A DNA stretch of 64,000 nucleotides from the NCBI GenBank assembly GCA_031550525.1, contig JAVBON010000005.1:6017-70016 (forward strand), in the 5' to 3' direction. The notes beneath the pieces were generated by a model. The model saw nothing but the letters and a program-made list of their open reading frames with translations. It had not been told where the DNA came from and searched no databases. The position numbers and the translations under genes are program-made. Below, in pieces: positions 8,334-16,945 of this stretch. Origin of the DNA: WRHT01 sp031550525. GTDB lineage: Bacteria > Desulfobacterota > Desulfovibrionia > Desulfovibrionales > Desulfovibrionaceae. Every line of letters begins with the position of its first letter. Position 1 is the first letter of the stretch.

Positions 8334-9271
8334 GCCTTATAAAGTTCGACCGCAGGCCCGTGCCGCTGGATACGGCCAATTACCCCAGACGCATTCGTTT
8401 TACAAAAATGGAAGGCGCTGGCAACGATTATATATATATGGAAGAATTCAATTGGCACATAAAATACCCAGGCCCGCTGGCCGTGCGCATGAGCGACCGT
8501 AACTTCGGCATTGGCGGCGACGGCATCGTGCTTATAGGGCCTCCTGAGCCTGGCCTTGCCTACCCCGCTGATTTTCGCATGCGCATGTTCAATGCCGACG
8601 GCTCGGAAAGCCCCATGTGCGGCAACGCCTCGCGTTGTGTTGGAAAATACTTGTACGATAATGGCCTTACCGATAAAACCGTAATTAATCTGCAAACCGG
8701 GGCCGGTTTGCGCGTGCTTGAGCTGCATCTGCAAGACGGCAAGGTGGCCGCCGTGCGCGTAAATATGGGTAGCCCCAGGCTGGAGCCGGAGGCCCTGCCG
8801 ATGCTGGCGCCGGTTACGCAGGGCCAGCCCACGCCTGCGCGGGGCGAGAGCTTTGCTGACAGAGAGATAACGGCTGGTGGTAAAACTTTTAAAGCCACGG
8901 CCGTGTCCATGGGCAACCCGCATCTGGTAGTGCCATATGCGGATTTGGATTCGCTGGATATTTCCGCCCTCGGGCCTGCCTTTGAAACGCATGAGTGGTT
9001 TCCCCAGCGCGTGAATACCGAGTTTATACAGGTAATGGCGCGGGAGCGCATTCGTATGCGCGTATGGGAGCGCGGCAGCGGAGAAACCTTGGCTTGCGGA
9101 ACAGGCGCTTGCGCCGCGCTGGTGGCCTGCGCCATTAACAACTGGACGGCGCGCAAGGCCGTTGTGGAGTTGCGCGGTGGAGAACTGCAAATCGAATGGG
9201 CCGAAGATGGAAACGTATATATGACAGGCCCGGCCGAAATGGTGTTTACTGGCGAATACATAGTTAGATGA
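8330..9271 (+). CDS. dapF: Diaminopimelate epimerase
   Basis: It interconverts LL- and meso-diaminopimelate, the last step before lysine and the source of the peptidoglycan cross-link residue. The two catalytic cysteines are present: Cys97 in SPMCGNASRC and Cys256 in ACGTGAC. The FTKMEGAGNDY segment (about residues 24-34) is the family's N-terminal signature, so the start must lie upstream of it; the ATG at 8330 overlaps the gltB stop by 4 nt, implying translational coupling. At 313 residues it is about 30 longer than usual because of an N-terminal extension and a short insert. Coupling to gltB links glutamate supply, the amino donor of DapL, to diaminopimelate synthesis. Confidence 0.95.
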   Translation: MSLIKFDRRPVPLDTANYPRRIRFTKMEGAGNDYIYMEEFNWHIKYPGPLAVRMSDRNFGIGGDGIVLIGPPEPGLAYPADFRMRMFNADGSESPMCGNASRCVGKYLYDNGLTDKTVINLQTGAGLRVLELHLQDGKVAAVRVNMGSPRLEPEALPMLAPVTQGQPTPARGESFADREITAGGKTFKATAVSMGNPHLVVPYADLDSLDISALGPAFETHEWFPQRVNTEFIQVMARERIRMRVWERGSGETLACGTGACAALVACAINNWTARKAVVELRGGELQIEWAEDGNVYMTGPAEMVFTGEYIVR

Positions 9272-9329
9272 CGGGCGGGTGACGCGCTGGCAAAGGCATA
9301 ATGTACGCAGCCGGATTTGTGGAATATGG

Positions 9330-9424
9330 GCTTTGAACCGAAAGAGTATACTCTTACGGTATTCGGCTGAGGGGCAAAGTATTGCTGACGCAGCCAGAGG
9401 GCAAAAGCGCCTGAATGTAGGCAC
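9330..9424 (-). repeat. Family C palindromic element, partial copy
   Basis: About 89 nt match the reverse complement of 21311-21400 with only a few differences, including the central AAGAGTATACTCTT palindrome. The left half of the element is diverged or lost here. Together with hairpin-like sequence up to 9545 it fills the 302-bp gap between dapF and the next gene, where no other gene is seen. Confidence 0.8.
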
Positions 9425-9573
9425 AAGCTGGCCGCTAAAGGGAGCATCGCCGGTTTGGGCCAGCCTCGCGGGCCTTGTTGCGTGTTGTTTTACAGGGCCG
9501 TAGCTTTTGCAGGGTATGCATTTTTCAGGTTAACATGCTTTAAAAGGTTAAAATACTTCAAGAGGTGCTTCTT

Positions 9574-10458
9574 ATGAAAAATCTGTTTCGCTATCTCATC
9601 TTCGTTCCGTTCTGTCTCATCTTGCTTGCCGGAAACCTTTTTGCCGGGGAGGCTCATGTGCAAAAATTCATAGTTGGCGACGCCGTTGTCTGGGCTATTG
9701 CCGATTCCACCAGCGAGCGCGATATGGCCGTTTTTTCCAAAACTCCCAAGGAGCTTTTGGATAAATACGCGCCTTCCGGCAAGCTCCCCTCTGCCATTAT
9801 GACCTTTATTATACAAAAAAACGGGCGCAATATACTGGTGGATGCAGGTTTGGGCGCTGATTCCAGCCTGCTCATGCCAGGCATGGTGGAAGCAGGCGTC
9901 AGCCCCGATAAAATAGATACTGTGCTTATTACCCACATGCACGGCGACCATATAGGCGGGTTGCTTTGGGGTGATCAAAAGGCTTTTCCCAACGCGCAGG
10001 TGCTGATAGGGCGCGTGGAACAGGATTTTTGGCTTAGCGACGACTCCATGCGGCGCTACCCCGATCGCAAAGCCGCTTTTGAAAAGTGCCGCCGTGTAGT
10101 GGGCGTGTACGGCAAGGCGGTTAAAAGCTTCGAATTCAACACCCAGGTGCTGCCCGGCATAGTCGCGCTGGACTCCAGCGGCCATACCCCCGGCCATACC
10201 TCATTTTTGATGAGCTCCGGCTACGAAAAAATGCTGTTCTGGGGCGATTTGGCCCATGCCGCCGATTTGCAGTTCCCACGGCCGGATCAGAACGCCAGCT
10301 TTGATATGGACCCTGTTAAGTCCGCAAAAGCCCGCGAATACTTTATGGGCTTGGCCGCACGCGAAAAAATGCCCATAGCCGGGGCGCATCTGCCCTTTGC
10401 CGCCATAGGCGAGGTGGAAAAGACCGGCATTTCGTCATTCAAGTACATACCTTTCTAA
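9574..10458 (+). CDS. Secreted metallo-beta-lactamase-fold hydrolase
   Basis: Length is 294 residues. An N-terminal signal peptide (MKNLFRYLIFVPFCLILLAG, cleavage after ...NLFA) sends it to the periplasm. The zinc motif THMHGDH (His121, His123, Asp125, His126) is followed by His and Asp ligands in the SSGHTPGHTS and GDLAHA segments, so the binuclear site looks complete. This subfamily includes lactonases and other hydrolases; the substrate cannot be told. AGAGG lies 8 nt before the ATG at 9574; an in-frame GTG at 9565 overlaps that SD. It sits between dapF and dapL but is separated from both by repeats and a terminator, so it is probably its own unit. Confidence 0.85.
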   Translation: MKNLFRYLIFVPFCLILLAGNLFAGEAHVQKFIVGDAVVWAIADSTSERDMAVFSKTPKELLDKYAPSGKLPSAIMTFIIQKNGRNILVDAGLGADSSLLMPGMVEAGVSPDKIDTVLITHMHGDHIGGLLWGDQKAFPNAQVLIGRVEQDFWLSDDSMRRYPDRKAAFEKCRRVVGVYGKAVKSFEFNTQVLPGIVALDSSGHTPGHTSFLMSSGYEKMLFWGDLAHAADLQFPRPDQNASFDMDPVKSAKAREYFMGLAAREKMPIAGAHLPFAAIGEVEKTGISSFKYIPF

Positions 10459-10470
10459 ATACCCGCGCAA

Positions 10471-10500
10471 GTCCGGCCGCCTGACGCCGAGCGGCCGGAC
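10471..10500 (+). terminator. Hairpin terminator after the MBL-fold gene
   Basis: GTCCGGCCGC (10471-10480) pairs perfectly with GCGGCCGGAC (10491-10500) around a 10-nt loop, 12 nt after the stop codon. The following TGTCTCCTTCTGTTT is only moderately T-rich. Confidence 0.6.
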
Positions 10501-10672
10501 TGTCTCCTTCTGTTTACATGCTAAAATAACGGCTCGTCATGAAGACAAAGGCTTGTTGCGCTGACACGTCCCAAGGCGGATTTGTAAGCACCGGGCGGAT
10601 TAGCCTTGCCGTGTGCTCAGCATGGCGGAGGCTGTCATTTCATTCTGGCGTCTGATTCCGCTTTGCTGTGGA

Positions 10673-10716
10673 GTTGACCGCGCGGAGCCCCGGATCTTGC
10701 AAATCCGGCTTCATCC
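10673..10716 (-). repeat. Family A repeat, truncated copy upstream of dapL
   Basis: It carries the terminal block ATCCGGCTTCATCC preceded by a CGGAGCCCCGGATC stem, as at the ends of the copies at 14369-14515 and 22616-22760. With the terminator at 10471-10500 it accounts for most of the 305-bp gap before dapL. Confidence 0.55.
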
Positions 10717-10763
10717 TCATATTTTAATTTTTCAGGTAACAACCACAGCATACTGGAGAGAGA

Positions 10764-11987
10764 ATGGTTTTAGTCAATACGCATTACGGCAATTTGAGCG
10801 GGAGCTATTTGTTTTCGGAAATCGCCAAAAGGGTGGCGAGTTTTACGGCGGCCAACCCCGATAAAAAGATTATCCGCCTGGGCATAGGCGATGTTACCAG
10901 CCCTTTGCCGCGTGCGGTTACGGATGCCCTGCATAAGGCTGTTGAGGAGCAGGCCTTGGCCGAGGGGTTTAGGGGGTATGGGCCTGAACAGGGTTACGAC
11001 TTTTTGCGCAAGGCCATAGTTGAGGATTGCTTTAAAGGCCTGGGAGTTGAGGCTGATGAAATTTTTGTAAGCGATGGGGCAAAATGTGACATAGGCAATT
11101 TTCAGGAACTTTTTGATATTTCCTGCAAAGTGGCCATAACCGACCCCGTATACCCTGTTTACGCCGATTCCAACGTAATGGCCGGACGCGCCGGCGCGCA
11201 GCATGGCGGCCGCTTTGAGGGCATGGTCTACTTGCCTTGTAACGCGCAAAATAATTTTGTGCCGGATCTGCCCAAAGAAAAAGTTGATATCATTTATCTG
11301 TGTTACCCAAATAACCCCACCGGCACCGTGCTTACCAAGGCGCAGCTTAAAGTATGGGTGGATTACGCCAGACGCCACGGCTGCATAATTTTGTTCGATG
11401 CCGCCTATGAGGCTTATATCAGCACACCTGATGTGCCGCACAGCATATATGAAATTGAAGGGGCGCGCGAGGTGGCGGTGGAGTTTCGCAGTTATTCCAA
11501 ACAGGCTGGTTTTACGGGCTTGCGCTGCGGTTACGTGGTTTTGCCCAAAACAGTTTACGGCAAAGACCAAAATGGAAGCGGGGTGAGCCTGCACGGCATG
11601 TGGCTGCGCCGCCAAACCACCAAATACAACGGCTGCCCCTATGTAGTGCAGCGCGCCGCCGAGGCCGTGCATTCACCCGCCGGACATGCCGAAACCAAAG
11701 CCCTGATTGACGCCTATATGGCCAACGCCGGCAAAATCCGCGCGGCCTTCACCTCGCTGGGCCTGCGTGTTTACGGCGGCGTAGACGCCCCTTACGTTTG
11801 GGTAAAACTGCCAGAAAATATGGATTCGTGGAAATTTTTCGACCTGCTTTTGCAGCAGGTGAATATAGTAGGCACGCCCGGAGCCGGTTTTGGACCCAGC
11901 GGCGAAGGATACTTTCGCCTGACCGGCTTCGGCGGCGCGGCTGCTACGGATGAGGCCGTAAAAAGGCTGGCGGGGTTGCGGTTGTAA
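10764..11987 (+). CDS. dapL: LL-diaminopimelate aminotransferase
   Basis: This PLP enzyme converts tetrahydrodipicolinate and glutamate directly to LL-diaminopimelate, bypassing the succinylated or acetylated intermediates. Length (407) and motifs fit DapL: the N-terminal NTHYGNLSGSYLFSEIAKRV, FRGYGPEQGYDFLR, YPNNPTGTVL, and the PLP lysine Lys246 in SYSKQAGFTGLRCGY. The ATG at 10764 follows GGAGAG at a good distance. The pathway partners dapF, asd and dapA are in this window at other loci; dapD/dapE are not needed with DapL. Confidence 0.95.
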   Translation: MVLVNTHYGNLSGSYLFSEIAKRVASFTAANPDKKIIRLGIGDVTSPLPRAVTDALHKAVEEQALAEGFRGYGPEQGYDFLRKAIVEDCFKGLGVEADEIFVSDGAKCDIGNFQELFDISCKVAITDPVYPVYADSNVMAGRAGAQHGGRFEGMVYLPCNAQNNFVPDLPKEKVDIIYLCYPNNPTGTVLTKAQLKVWVDYARRHGCIILFDAAYEAYISTPDVPHSIYEIEGAREVAVEFRSYSKQAGFTGLRCGYVVLPKTVYGKDQNGSGVSLHGMWLRRQTTKYNGCPYVVQRAAEAVHSPAGHAETKALIDAYMANAGKIRAAFTSLGLRVYGGVDAPYVWVKLPENMDSWKFFDLLLQQVNIVGTPGAGFGPSGEGYFRLTGFGGAAATDEAVKRLAGLRL

Positions 11988-12118
11988 ATGGGGCCCTTCG
12001 GGCGGGAGTGTGAGAATATGGGCGCGCGAAGCGCGGCGGTAAAATACGGCTGGCTAGACGCTTTCTTATATTCCATCCATATATTTTTCTATTTTTTACT
12101 TTTCGCTTCACGCAAAAG

Positions 12119-12149
12119 AAAGGGGGCAGAATAACTCTACCCCTTTTTT
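12119..12149. terminator. Bidirectional terminator between dapL and metG
   Basis: AAAGGGG (12119-12125) pairs with CCCCTTT (12140-12146), followed by T's to 12149 on the plus strand and preceded by an A-rich stretch that gives a T-run on the minus strand. It serves convergent dapL and metG. Confidence 0.75.
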
Positions 12150-12188
12150 CTGATGCGCCTCAGGCATTCATTAAAAATAAGAAAGCTT

Positions 12189-14192
12189 TTACGACACCAT
12201 GGCCCCCGGCCTGCTTTCCGCCAGCGGCGTAAGCAAGGTCAGCCCGTTTTCGTCGTCTCCGGCTGTCAAAATCATGCCTTTTGACATAATGCCGCGAATT
12301 TTGCGCGGCGGCAGGTTGGCTACAACAATTACCTGTTTTCCCACCAGTTCTTCCGGTTTAAAATGCATGGCTATGCCGCTTACTATGCCGCGCGGCTCAG
12401 CCTCGCCCAAATCCACCTTAAAAGCCAACAACTTATCGGCATCAGGGTGCTTGGAGGCCTCAAGAATAACGCCAACGCGCAAGTCCAGTTTCTGAAAATC
12501 GCTGAATTCTATCAGCGGCTTGTCTTGTTCCGACTGGGCTTGCGCTGGCTTGGCCTGCGCGGATTGGGCCTGCCCAGCCTGAGCCTGCGCGGCTTGGCCT
12601 TGCATTGGCTTGGCGGCTTTTTCAGCTTTGGCGTCCGGCTTGGCCTCCGCAACGGGCAGCTCCAGACGCGGGAAGATGTTGGATGATGAAGCCAGCGCAA
12701 TGCCTGGTTTAAGTCCGTTAAAGGATTCCAGCTCGCATTGCAGATTATAGTCGTCCGGCACGGGCTGCCCCAACTGCTCTAGCATTTTAGCCGCTGAATC
12801 CGGCATAACCGGCAGCAGGTGCAGGGCTATTTTGCGCTGGCATTCCAGCAGGGTATACATAACCGTGCCCAGTTGCTCTGTTTTTTCTTGCTTGAACAGG
12901 GTCCAGGGGGCGGCGGCATCCACATATTTATTCAGGGCGCGCACCAGTTCCCATAAGGCCTCCAGGGCGGCGGAAAAACGGAAGTTGCCGAACAGGGTCT
13001 GGAAGTTGCGCATGGAGTTTGCGGCCAGCTCTTGAATGCGTTTTTCCTCATCGCCGTACTGGCCGGGGGCCGGGGCAAGGCCACCGAAGTATTTGGAGGC
13101 CATGGAGAGCACGCGCGAAAAAAGGTTGCCCAGGTCGTTGGCCAGATCTGCGTTTTGGCGGGTGATGAGAGCTTCTTCCGAAAAACTGGCATCGGAGCCG
13201 AAGTGCATCTCGTGTAGCGCAAAGTAGCGGAAAACGTCCAACCCGTAAGTTTCGACAAGTTTTAACGGGTCCACCACGTTGCCGAGGGATTTGGACATTT
13301 TGGTGTTGCGGGCCAGCCAGTAGCCATGCACGTTAAGGTGGCGGTAAGGCTCAATGCCGGCGGCTTTAAGCATGGTGGGCCAGAAAACGGCGTGGGGCTT
13401 GAGAATATCTTTGGCTATAATGTGCTGGGCGTTGGGCCAGTAGCGGGCGAAGTTTTCGCCAGCTGGCCAGTCCAGAGCGCTTATGTAGTTTACGAGAGCG
13501 TCAAACCAGACATAGCAGACGAAATTGCGGTCAAAGGGCAGTTCTATGCCCCATTCCAGGCGGGTTTTGGGCCTGCTTATGCACAAATCTTCCAGCGCGC
13601 CGGAATCCAGCAGGGCCAGCACCTCGTTGCGATAGCGCTCCGGCCTTATATAGTCGGGGTTATCGAGAATATACTGCTTGAGCCAGTCCTGATATTTGGA
13701 CATGCGGAAAAAGTAGTTTTTTTCCGAAATAAAGGTAGGGGCTACCTGATGCTGCGGGCAAAGGCCGTTTTCCAGTTCCTTTTCAGTGTAAAAACGCTCG
13801 CAGCCGTAGCAGTAATGTCCGCCGTACTCGCCAAAATAAATGTCGCCCTTGTCGTACACTTTTTGCAAAAATTTTTGCACCGCGCTTTTGTGCCCGGCAT
13901 CAGTAGTGCGGATGAATTTGTTGTAGCGCACTCCAAGCTTGGGGAGCAGGGCCTTGAACTCCGCGCTGACGTTGTCGGTAAGCTGCTGGGGGGTGATGCC
14001 CTGCTTTTCGGCGGACTGCACAATTTTATCGCCATGCTCGTCGGTACCGGTAAGCATGAAGCTGTCTTTACCCATCAGGCGGCTGAAGCGGGTTATGGCG
14101 TCGGCCAGGGTGCTGGTATAGGCATGCCCCAAATGCGGGCGGGCGTTTACGTAATAAATGGGTGTACTGACAAAAAACGTATCTTTGCTCAT
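12189..14192 (-). CDS. metG: Methionyl-tRNA synthetase
   Basis: It charges tRNA-Met. The 667-residue protein has the class I HLGH signature (residues 20-23), a zinc knuckle (CYGC near residue 126 and CPQH near residue 144), the KMSKS loop near residues 298-302, an anticodon-binding helical domain, and a C-terminal EMAP-II-like tRNA-binding domain (about 565-667). The two are joined by an Ala/Gln/Lys-rich linker of short degenerate QAQ/AKP units (about residues 515-560). The start at 14192 gives the standard N-terminus. The PSP1 gene lies upstream on the same strand, but a 332-bp gap filled by a repeat separates them. Confidence 0.96.
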   Translation of the reverse strand: MSKDTFFVSTPIYYVNARPHLGHAYTSTLADAITRFSRLMGKDSFMLTGTDEHGDKIVQSAEKQGITPQQLTDNVSAEFKALLPKLGVRYNKFIRTTDAGHKSAVQKFLQKVYDKGDIYFGEYGGHYCYGCERFYTEKELENGLCPQHQVAPTFISEKNYFFRMSKYQDWLKQYILDNPDYIRPERYRNEVLALLDSGALEDLCISRPKTRLEWGIELPFDRNFVCYVWFDALVNYISALDWPAGENFARYWPNAQHIIAKDILKPHAVFWPTMLKAAGIEPYRHLNVHGYWLARNTKMSKSLGNVVDPLKLVETYGLDVFRYFALHEMHFGSDASFSEEALITRQNADLANDLGNLFSRVLSMASKYFGGLAPAPGQYGDEEKRIQELAANSMRNFQTLFGNFRFSAALEALWELVRALNKYVDAAAPWTLFKQEKTEQLGTVMYTLLECQRKIALHLLPVMPDSAAKMLEQLGQPVPDDYNLQCELESFNGLKPGIALASSSNIFPRLELPVAEAKPDAKAEKAAKPMQGQAAQAQAGQAQSAQAKPAQAQSEQDKPLIEFSDFQKLDLRVGVILEASKHPDADKLLAFKVDLGEAEPRGIVSGIAMHFKPEELVGKQVIVVANLPPRKIRGIMSKGMILTAGDDENGLTLLTPLAESRPGAMVS

Positions 14193-14368
14193 TATGTGTG
14201 TATCCGCTAAAGGTTTGAAAACTATTTGACAATTGTCTTTTTGTCATCCGGCTATGTAAATTTGGCCCAAGCTTAAGCGTATCTTTTTGCACGATACGCT
14301 TCAGCCTGAACCATGTTTTTGCGTCAAAAAACAATGCCGATTACTGGCGAAGCAAATTTTCACTCAAG

Positions 14369-14515
14369 CTGCGGGGGCAAGGGGGTTCAAAGTTAGCACC
14401 CCACAGTCCTGCCAGTTGTGTAGCTCGTCAGCCAAAAGCTGTTGTGCTTTCGCGATAGGAGCCACACTTGCGGGGTCAGGGGCAGCGCCCCTGCCCTCAC
14501 AAATCCGGCTTCACC
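14369..14515 (-). repeat. Family A dispersed repeat, long form
   Basis: About 147 nt containing GGGGGTTCAAAGTTAGCAC, AGCCAAAAGCTGTTGTGCTT, a GGGGCAGCGCCCC stem and the end block AAATCCGGCTTCACC. It matches 22616-22760 over its whole length with substitutions. Nothing else is seen in the 332-bp PSP1-metG gap. Confidence 0.75.
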
Positions 14516-14524
14516 ATTATTGAA

Positions 14525-16624
14525 TTAATCTTTGTACCTTGACCCAGGCAGTCCGAAAATGGAGCTTTCCGCTCCGGTGTTGCCCTCAGGGTTTCCGTTG
14601 TCGCGCATGGCGGATTTAAGCCGCGCCAGGTCACCGCGTTCTTTGCTTTCCGCGCCTTCGTCCTTCTTTGGTTTTTCTGGCGGGCTGGCATTAAAGCCAT
14701 CACGCTCGTTAGGCCTGCGGTCGTGCCGGGGCTTATCGCGGTGGGGTTGGCTTTGGCGCTGGTCTGAGCGCCCCTGCTCGCCGGGGTGGCGGTTTTTGCG
14801 CTGGGCGGCATCGCCGCGCTCGTTAAAGCCGGCATCGCCGCGCTGGTTAAAGCCGGCATCGCCGCGCTGGTTAAAGCCAGCATCGCCGCGCTGGTTAAAG
14901 CCAGCATCGCCGCGCTGGTTAAAGCCGGAGCGGTGGTTATTATCTTCAGGCTGATCAGGCTCGCCGGGCTGCCCAGGTTTACGTTCGGCGCGCTGAAAGC
15001 TGCGGTTGTCGCGCCCGCGTTGATCCGGCCTGCCACCGCGATCGCGCGGCTGCCGCTGGTTTTGTTGGCGATCTTCGGCTGGCGCTGGCTTTTGGTTTTG
15101 TTTGCGCGTAGCGCCCTGCAATTCTTCGTCGCCGTCAAGCAGGTGCTCCAGAGCGGCTCCAGAGGCGTCATCCACCCCTGGCAAAGCACCTGTGGCATAG
15201 TCGTAATCCGCCGTGGGCGTATTGCCTGCGGCCTCTTGGGGGTATTGGCCCGGCTCTGGTTTGTTTTCAATCCGCACTGGCGTAAGGGCATGCCACTCGT
15301 CCAGTTGAAATTCCCGCTCTTCTCCGCTTTCAGTCACGGCTACAATGCTCTGGCGGAACAAGTTGGCGCGCAGCACTTTCATCTGGCCTTCACCAGTCTG
15401 GTAGCGTTTGCCTATTTTGGGGCTGTTTTTGTGAAACTCTTCGTAGTTTTCCTGCTCGTTGGCCAGGCAGCAGAGCAGCCTGCCGCAAATACCGGAAAGC
15501 TTGGCCGGGTTGAGAAAAAGGTTTTGCTCCTTGGCCATTTTTATGGTTACCGGCGCGAAGCGGCGCAGGTAGCGGCGGCAGCAGCAAGCCATGCCGCAGT
15601 TGCCCAAAGCTCCTAGCATTTGCGTTTCATGCCGCACGCCTATCTGGCGCAGCTCTATGCGGGTGCGGTAATTGCGCACCAGATCTTTTACCAGCTCGCG
15701 AAAATCTATGCGCGTGGGGGCGGTGAAATAAAAGATTATTTTACTGCGGTCGTGCAGCACCTCCACATCCACCAGCTTCATATCCAGCTTGCGCTCGCGG
15801 ATGCATTCCTTGCAAAACAGGCGTGAGCTTGCGGCCAGAATTTTGTTGTCGGCCGCTGCGGCTATATCTTCCGGTCCGGCAAGGCCGGTTATGGGCTTTA
15901 TTTCAACTTCATCGCCTTCCGGCGTGCGAATTTTAGGCAAGGGCAGGCGCATTCTGCGGGCGTTTACCACTTCGGCCAGGCTCAGGCCCTGCTCGGTTTC
16001 CACCAGCACCTTGCCGCCGGTTTTTATGCGTTCCTGACCGGCCCGGAAGAAATATACCGACCCATACTGGCGAAATTTGACCCCGAGCACCAGCTCATGA
16101 TTTTTGCAGGCTTCTTCGGTTTCTTCCTCGTCAAATCCGCTTTGCGGCCCGAATAGGCCTGGGTCGGTAGCGTAAATGCCGCGCGGCAGGTCTTGATGCT
16201 CTTCGCTGGGCAATACGCCTGTGCTTAAATGGTCCGCAATATGCGCGGCGGAAAGCCCGCGCCATGGTATATCCGCGTCTGGAACCTCGGCAAGGACCAT
16301 GGCCGGGCGAGCGTTTTCTGATGCTGGATTACGCGTTTTTGCCGGAGAGGCAAGGGTGGAGTCGTCGCCAACAAAGTTAAAGCCGGCTTCGCCAGGCACT
16401 GCGAATACAAAGCTTTGATCCGTGGGCTCTATGCTTTCGGCAGGTATGTTACCGGCCTTTTGCAGCACTCTGGCCTTTTCTTCCGGCACGGCTTGGGCGT
16501 TTTCGGCAAAGTTGCCTGTGCCGTCTGCAATTGCGGGAGTTTGCGCCTGGCTTTGAGCCGGGGCGGCGTTTTTCTGGCTGCTGCCGAGGGAAGGCATGTT
16601 TTCTTTATCTTGGTTGTCTTGCAC
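14525..16624 (-). CDS. PSP1/YaaT-family protein with repeat-rich tail
   Basis: PSP1 (YaaT/RicT-type) proteins act with partners in RNA processing in Bacillus; the role in deltaproteobacteria is not established. Residues about 1-180 are low-complexity and acidic. The PSP1 core is at about 180-440, with its many cysteines (CKEC, NCGMACCCRRYL, GICGRLLCC), consistent with a metal or Fe-S site. The tail (about 480-699) is Gln/Arg/Asp-rich and contains five 8-residue repeats FN(Q/E)RGDAG/A, which may bind RNA. The start is a GTG at 16624 with AGGA upstream. Normal PSP1 proteins are about 270-300 residues, so both arms are additions. Confidence 0.85.
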   Translation of the reverse strand: MQDNQDKENMPSLGSSQKNAAPAQSQAQTPAIADGTGNFAENAQAVPEEKARVLQKAGNIPAESIEPTDQSFVFAVPGEAGFNFVGDDSTLASPAKTRNPASENARPAMVLAEVPDADIPWRGLSAAHIADHLSTGVLPSEEHQDLPRGIYATDPGLFGPQSGFDEEETEEACKNHELVLGVKFRQYGSVYFFRAGQERIKTGGKVLVETEQGLSLAEVVNARRMRLPLPKIRTPEGDEVEIKPITGLAGPEDIAAAADNKILAASSRLFCKECIRERKLDMKLVDVEVLHDRSKIIFYFTAPTRIDFRELVKDLVRNYRTRIELRQIGVRHETQMLGALGNCGMACCCRRYLRRFAPVTIKMAKEQNLFLNPAKLSGICGRLLCCLANEQENYEEFHKNSPKIGKRYQTGEGQMKVLRANLFRQSIVAVTESGEEREFQLDEWHALTPVRIENKPEPGQYPQEAAGNTPTADYDYATGALPGVDDASGAALEHLLDGDEELQGATRKQNQKPAPAEDRQQNQRQPRDRGGRPDQRGRDNRSFQRAERKPGQPGEPDQPEDNNHRSGFNQRGDAGFNQRGDAGFNQRGDAGFNQRGDAGFNERGDAAQRKNRHPGEQGRSDQRQSQPHRDKPRHDRRPNERDGFNASPPEKPKKDEGAESKERGDLARLKSAMRDNGNPEGNTGAESSIFGLPGSRYKD
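14808..14927. repeat. Five 24-bp tandem repeats inside the PSP1 gene
   Basis: Five consecutive units of 24 bp (GCATCGCCGCGCTGGTTAAA GCCG, with C/G and G/A variants) run in frame and encode the FNQRGDAG octapeptide on the minus strand. Near-identity of the units suggests recent slippage expansion and likely length variation between strains. Confidence 0.9.
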
Positions 16625-16715
16625 GAATAATCCTGAAAAGCCGCGTAACGGCTGTAAATTTTATTGGAAGCCATTCTTATTGTCTTGCCGCCTTCTGGGG
16701 CGACTGGCTGTCAGC

Positions 16716-16751
16716 ACCCAAGCCTGCCGCGCTTGGGTTTTAACAGGCTTG
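16716..16751 (+). promoter_or_regulatory. Mutually exclusive hairpins upstream of the HD-domain gene
   Basis: ACCCAAGC (16716-16723) pairs with GCTTGGGT (16731-16738), followed by TTTT, as in an intrinsic terminator. The overlapping CAAGCCTG (16719-16726) pairs instead with CAGGCTTG (16744-16751). This is the geometry of an attenuator, about 195 nt upstream of the HD gene on its strand. Nothing else is seen in the 321-bp divergent gap. Confidence 0.35.
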
Positions 16752-16945
16752 CCTTGCCGAACGACAAAAAGACCGGTTATGAGATGACTTTTAGTGTGGT
16801 TGTTTTCAACTTTTAAGTCAAAAGTGTCAACTCCAAGTGCGGGGTGGGGCTTAAATATTATGATAAAATAGCTTGCGGTATGCTTGAAAAATAATAAAAC
16901 TGCTTTGAAATTTCAGAGTTCGCACTTCAAGGAGAAATATAATAC

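Noticed and set aside
8003..9424. 473-codon minus-strand ORF
   Set aside because: It spans the gltB end, dapF and a repeat on the other strand; no motifs.
14221..14260. TTGACA at 14226 as a promoter
   Set aside because: No acceptable -10 at 16-18 nt and no gene downstream on that strand.
14808..14927. 24-bp tandem array as a CRISPR or iteron origin
   Set aside because: Units are contiguous with no spacers, lie in frame within a coding gene and encode a repeated peptide.
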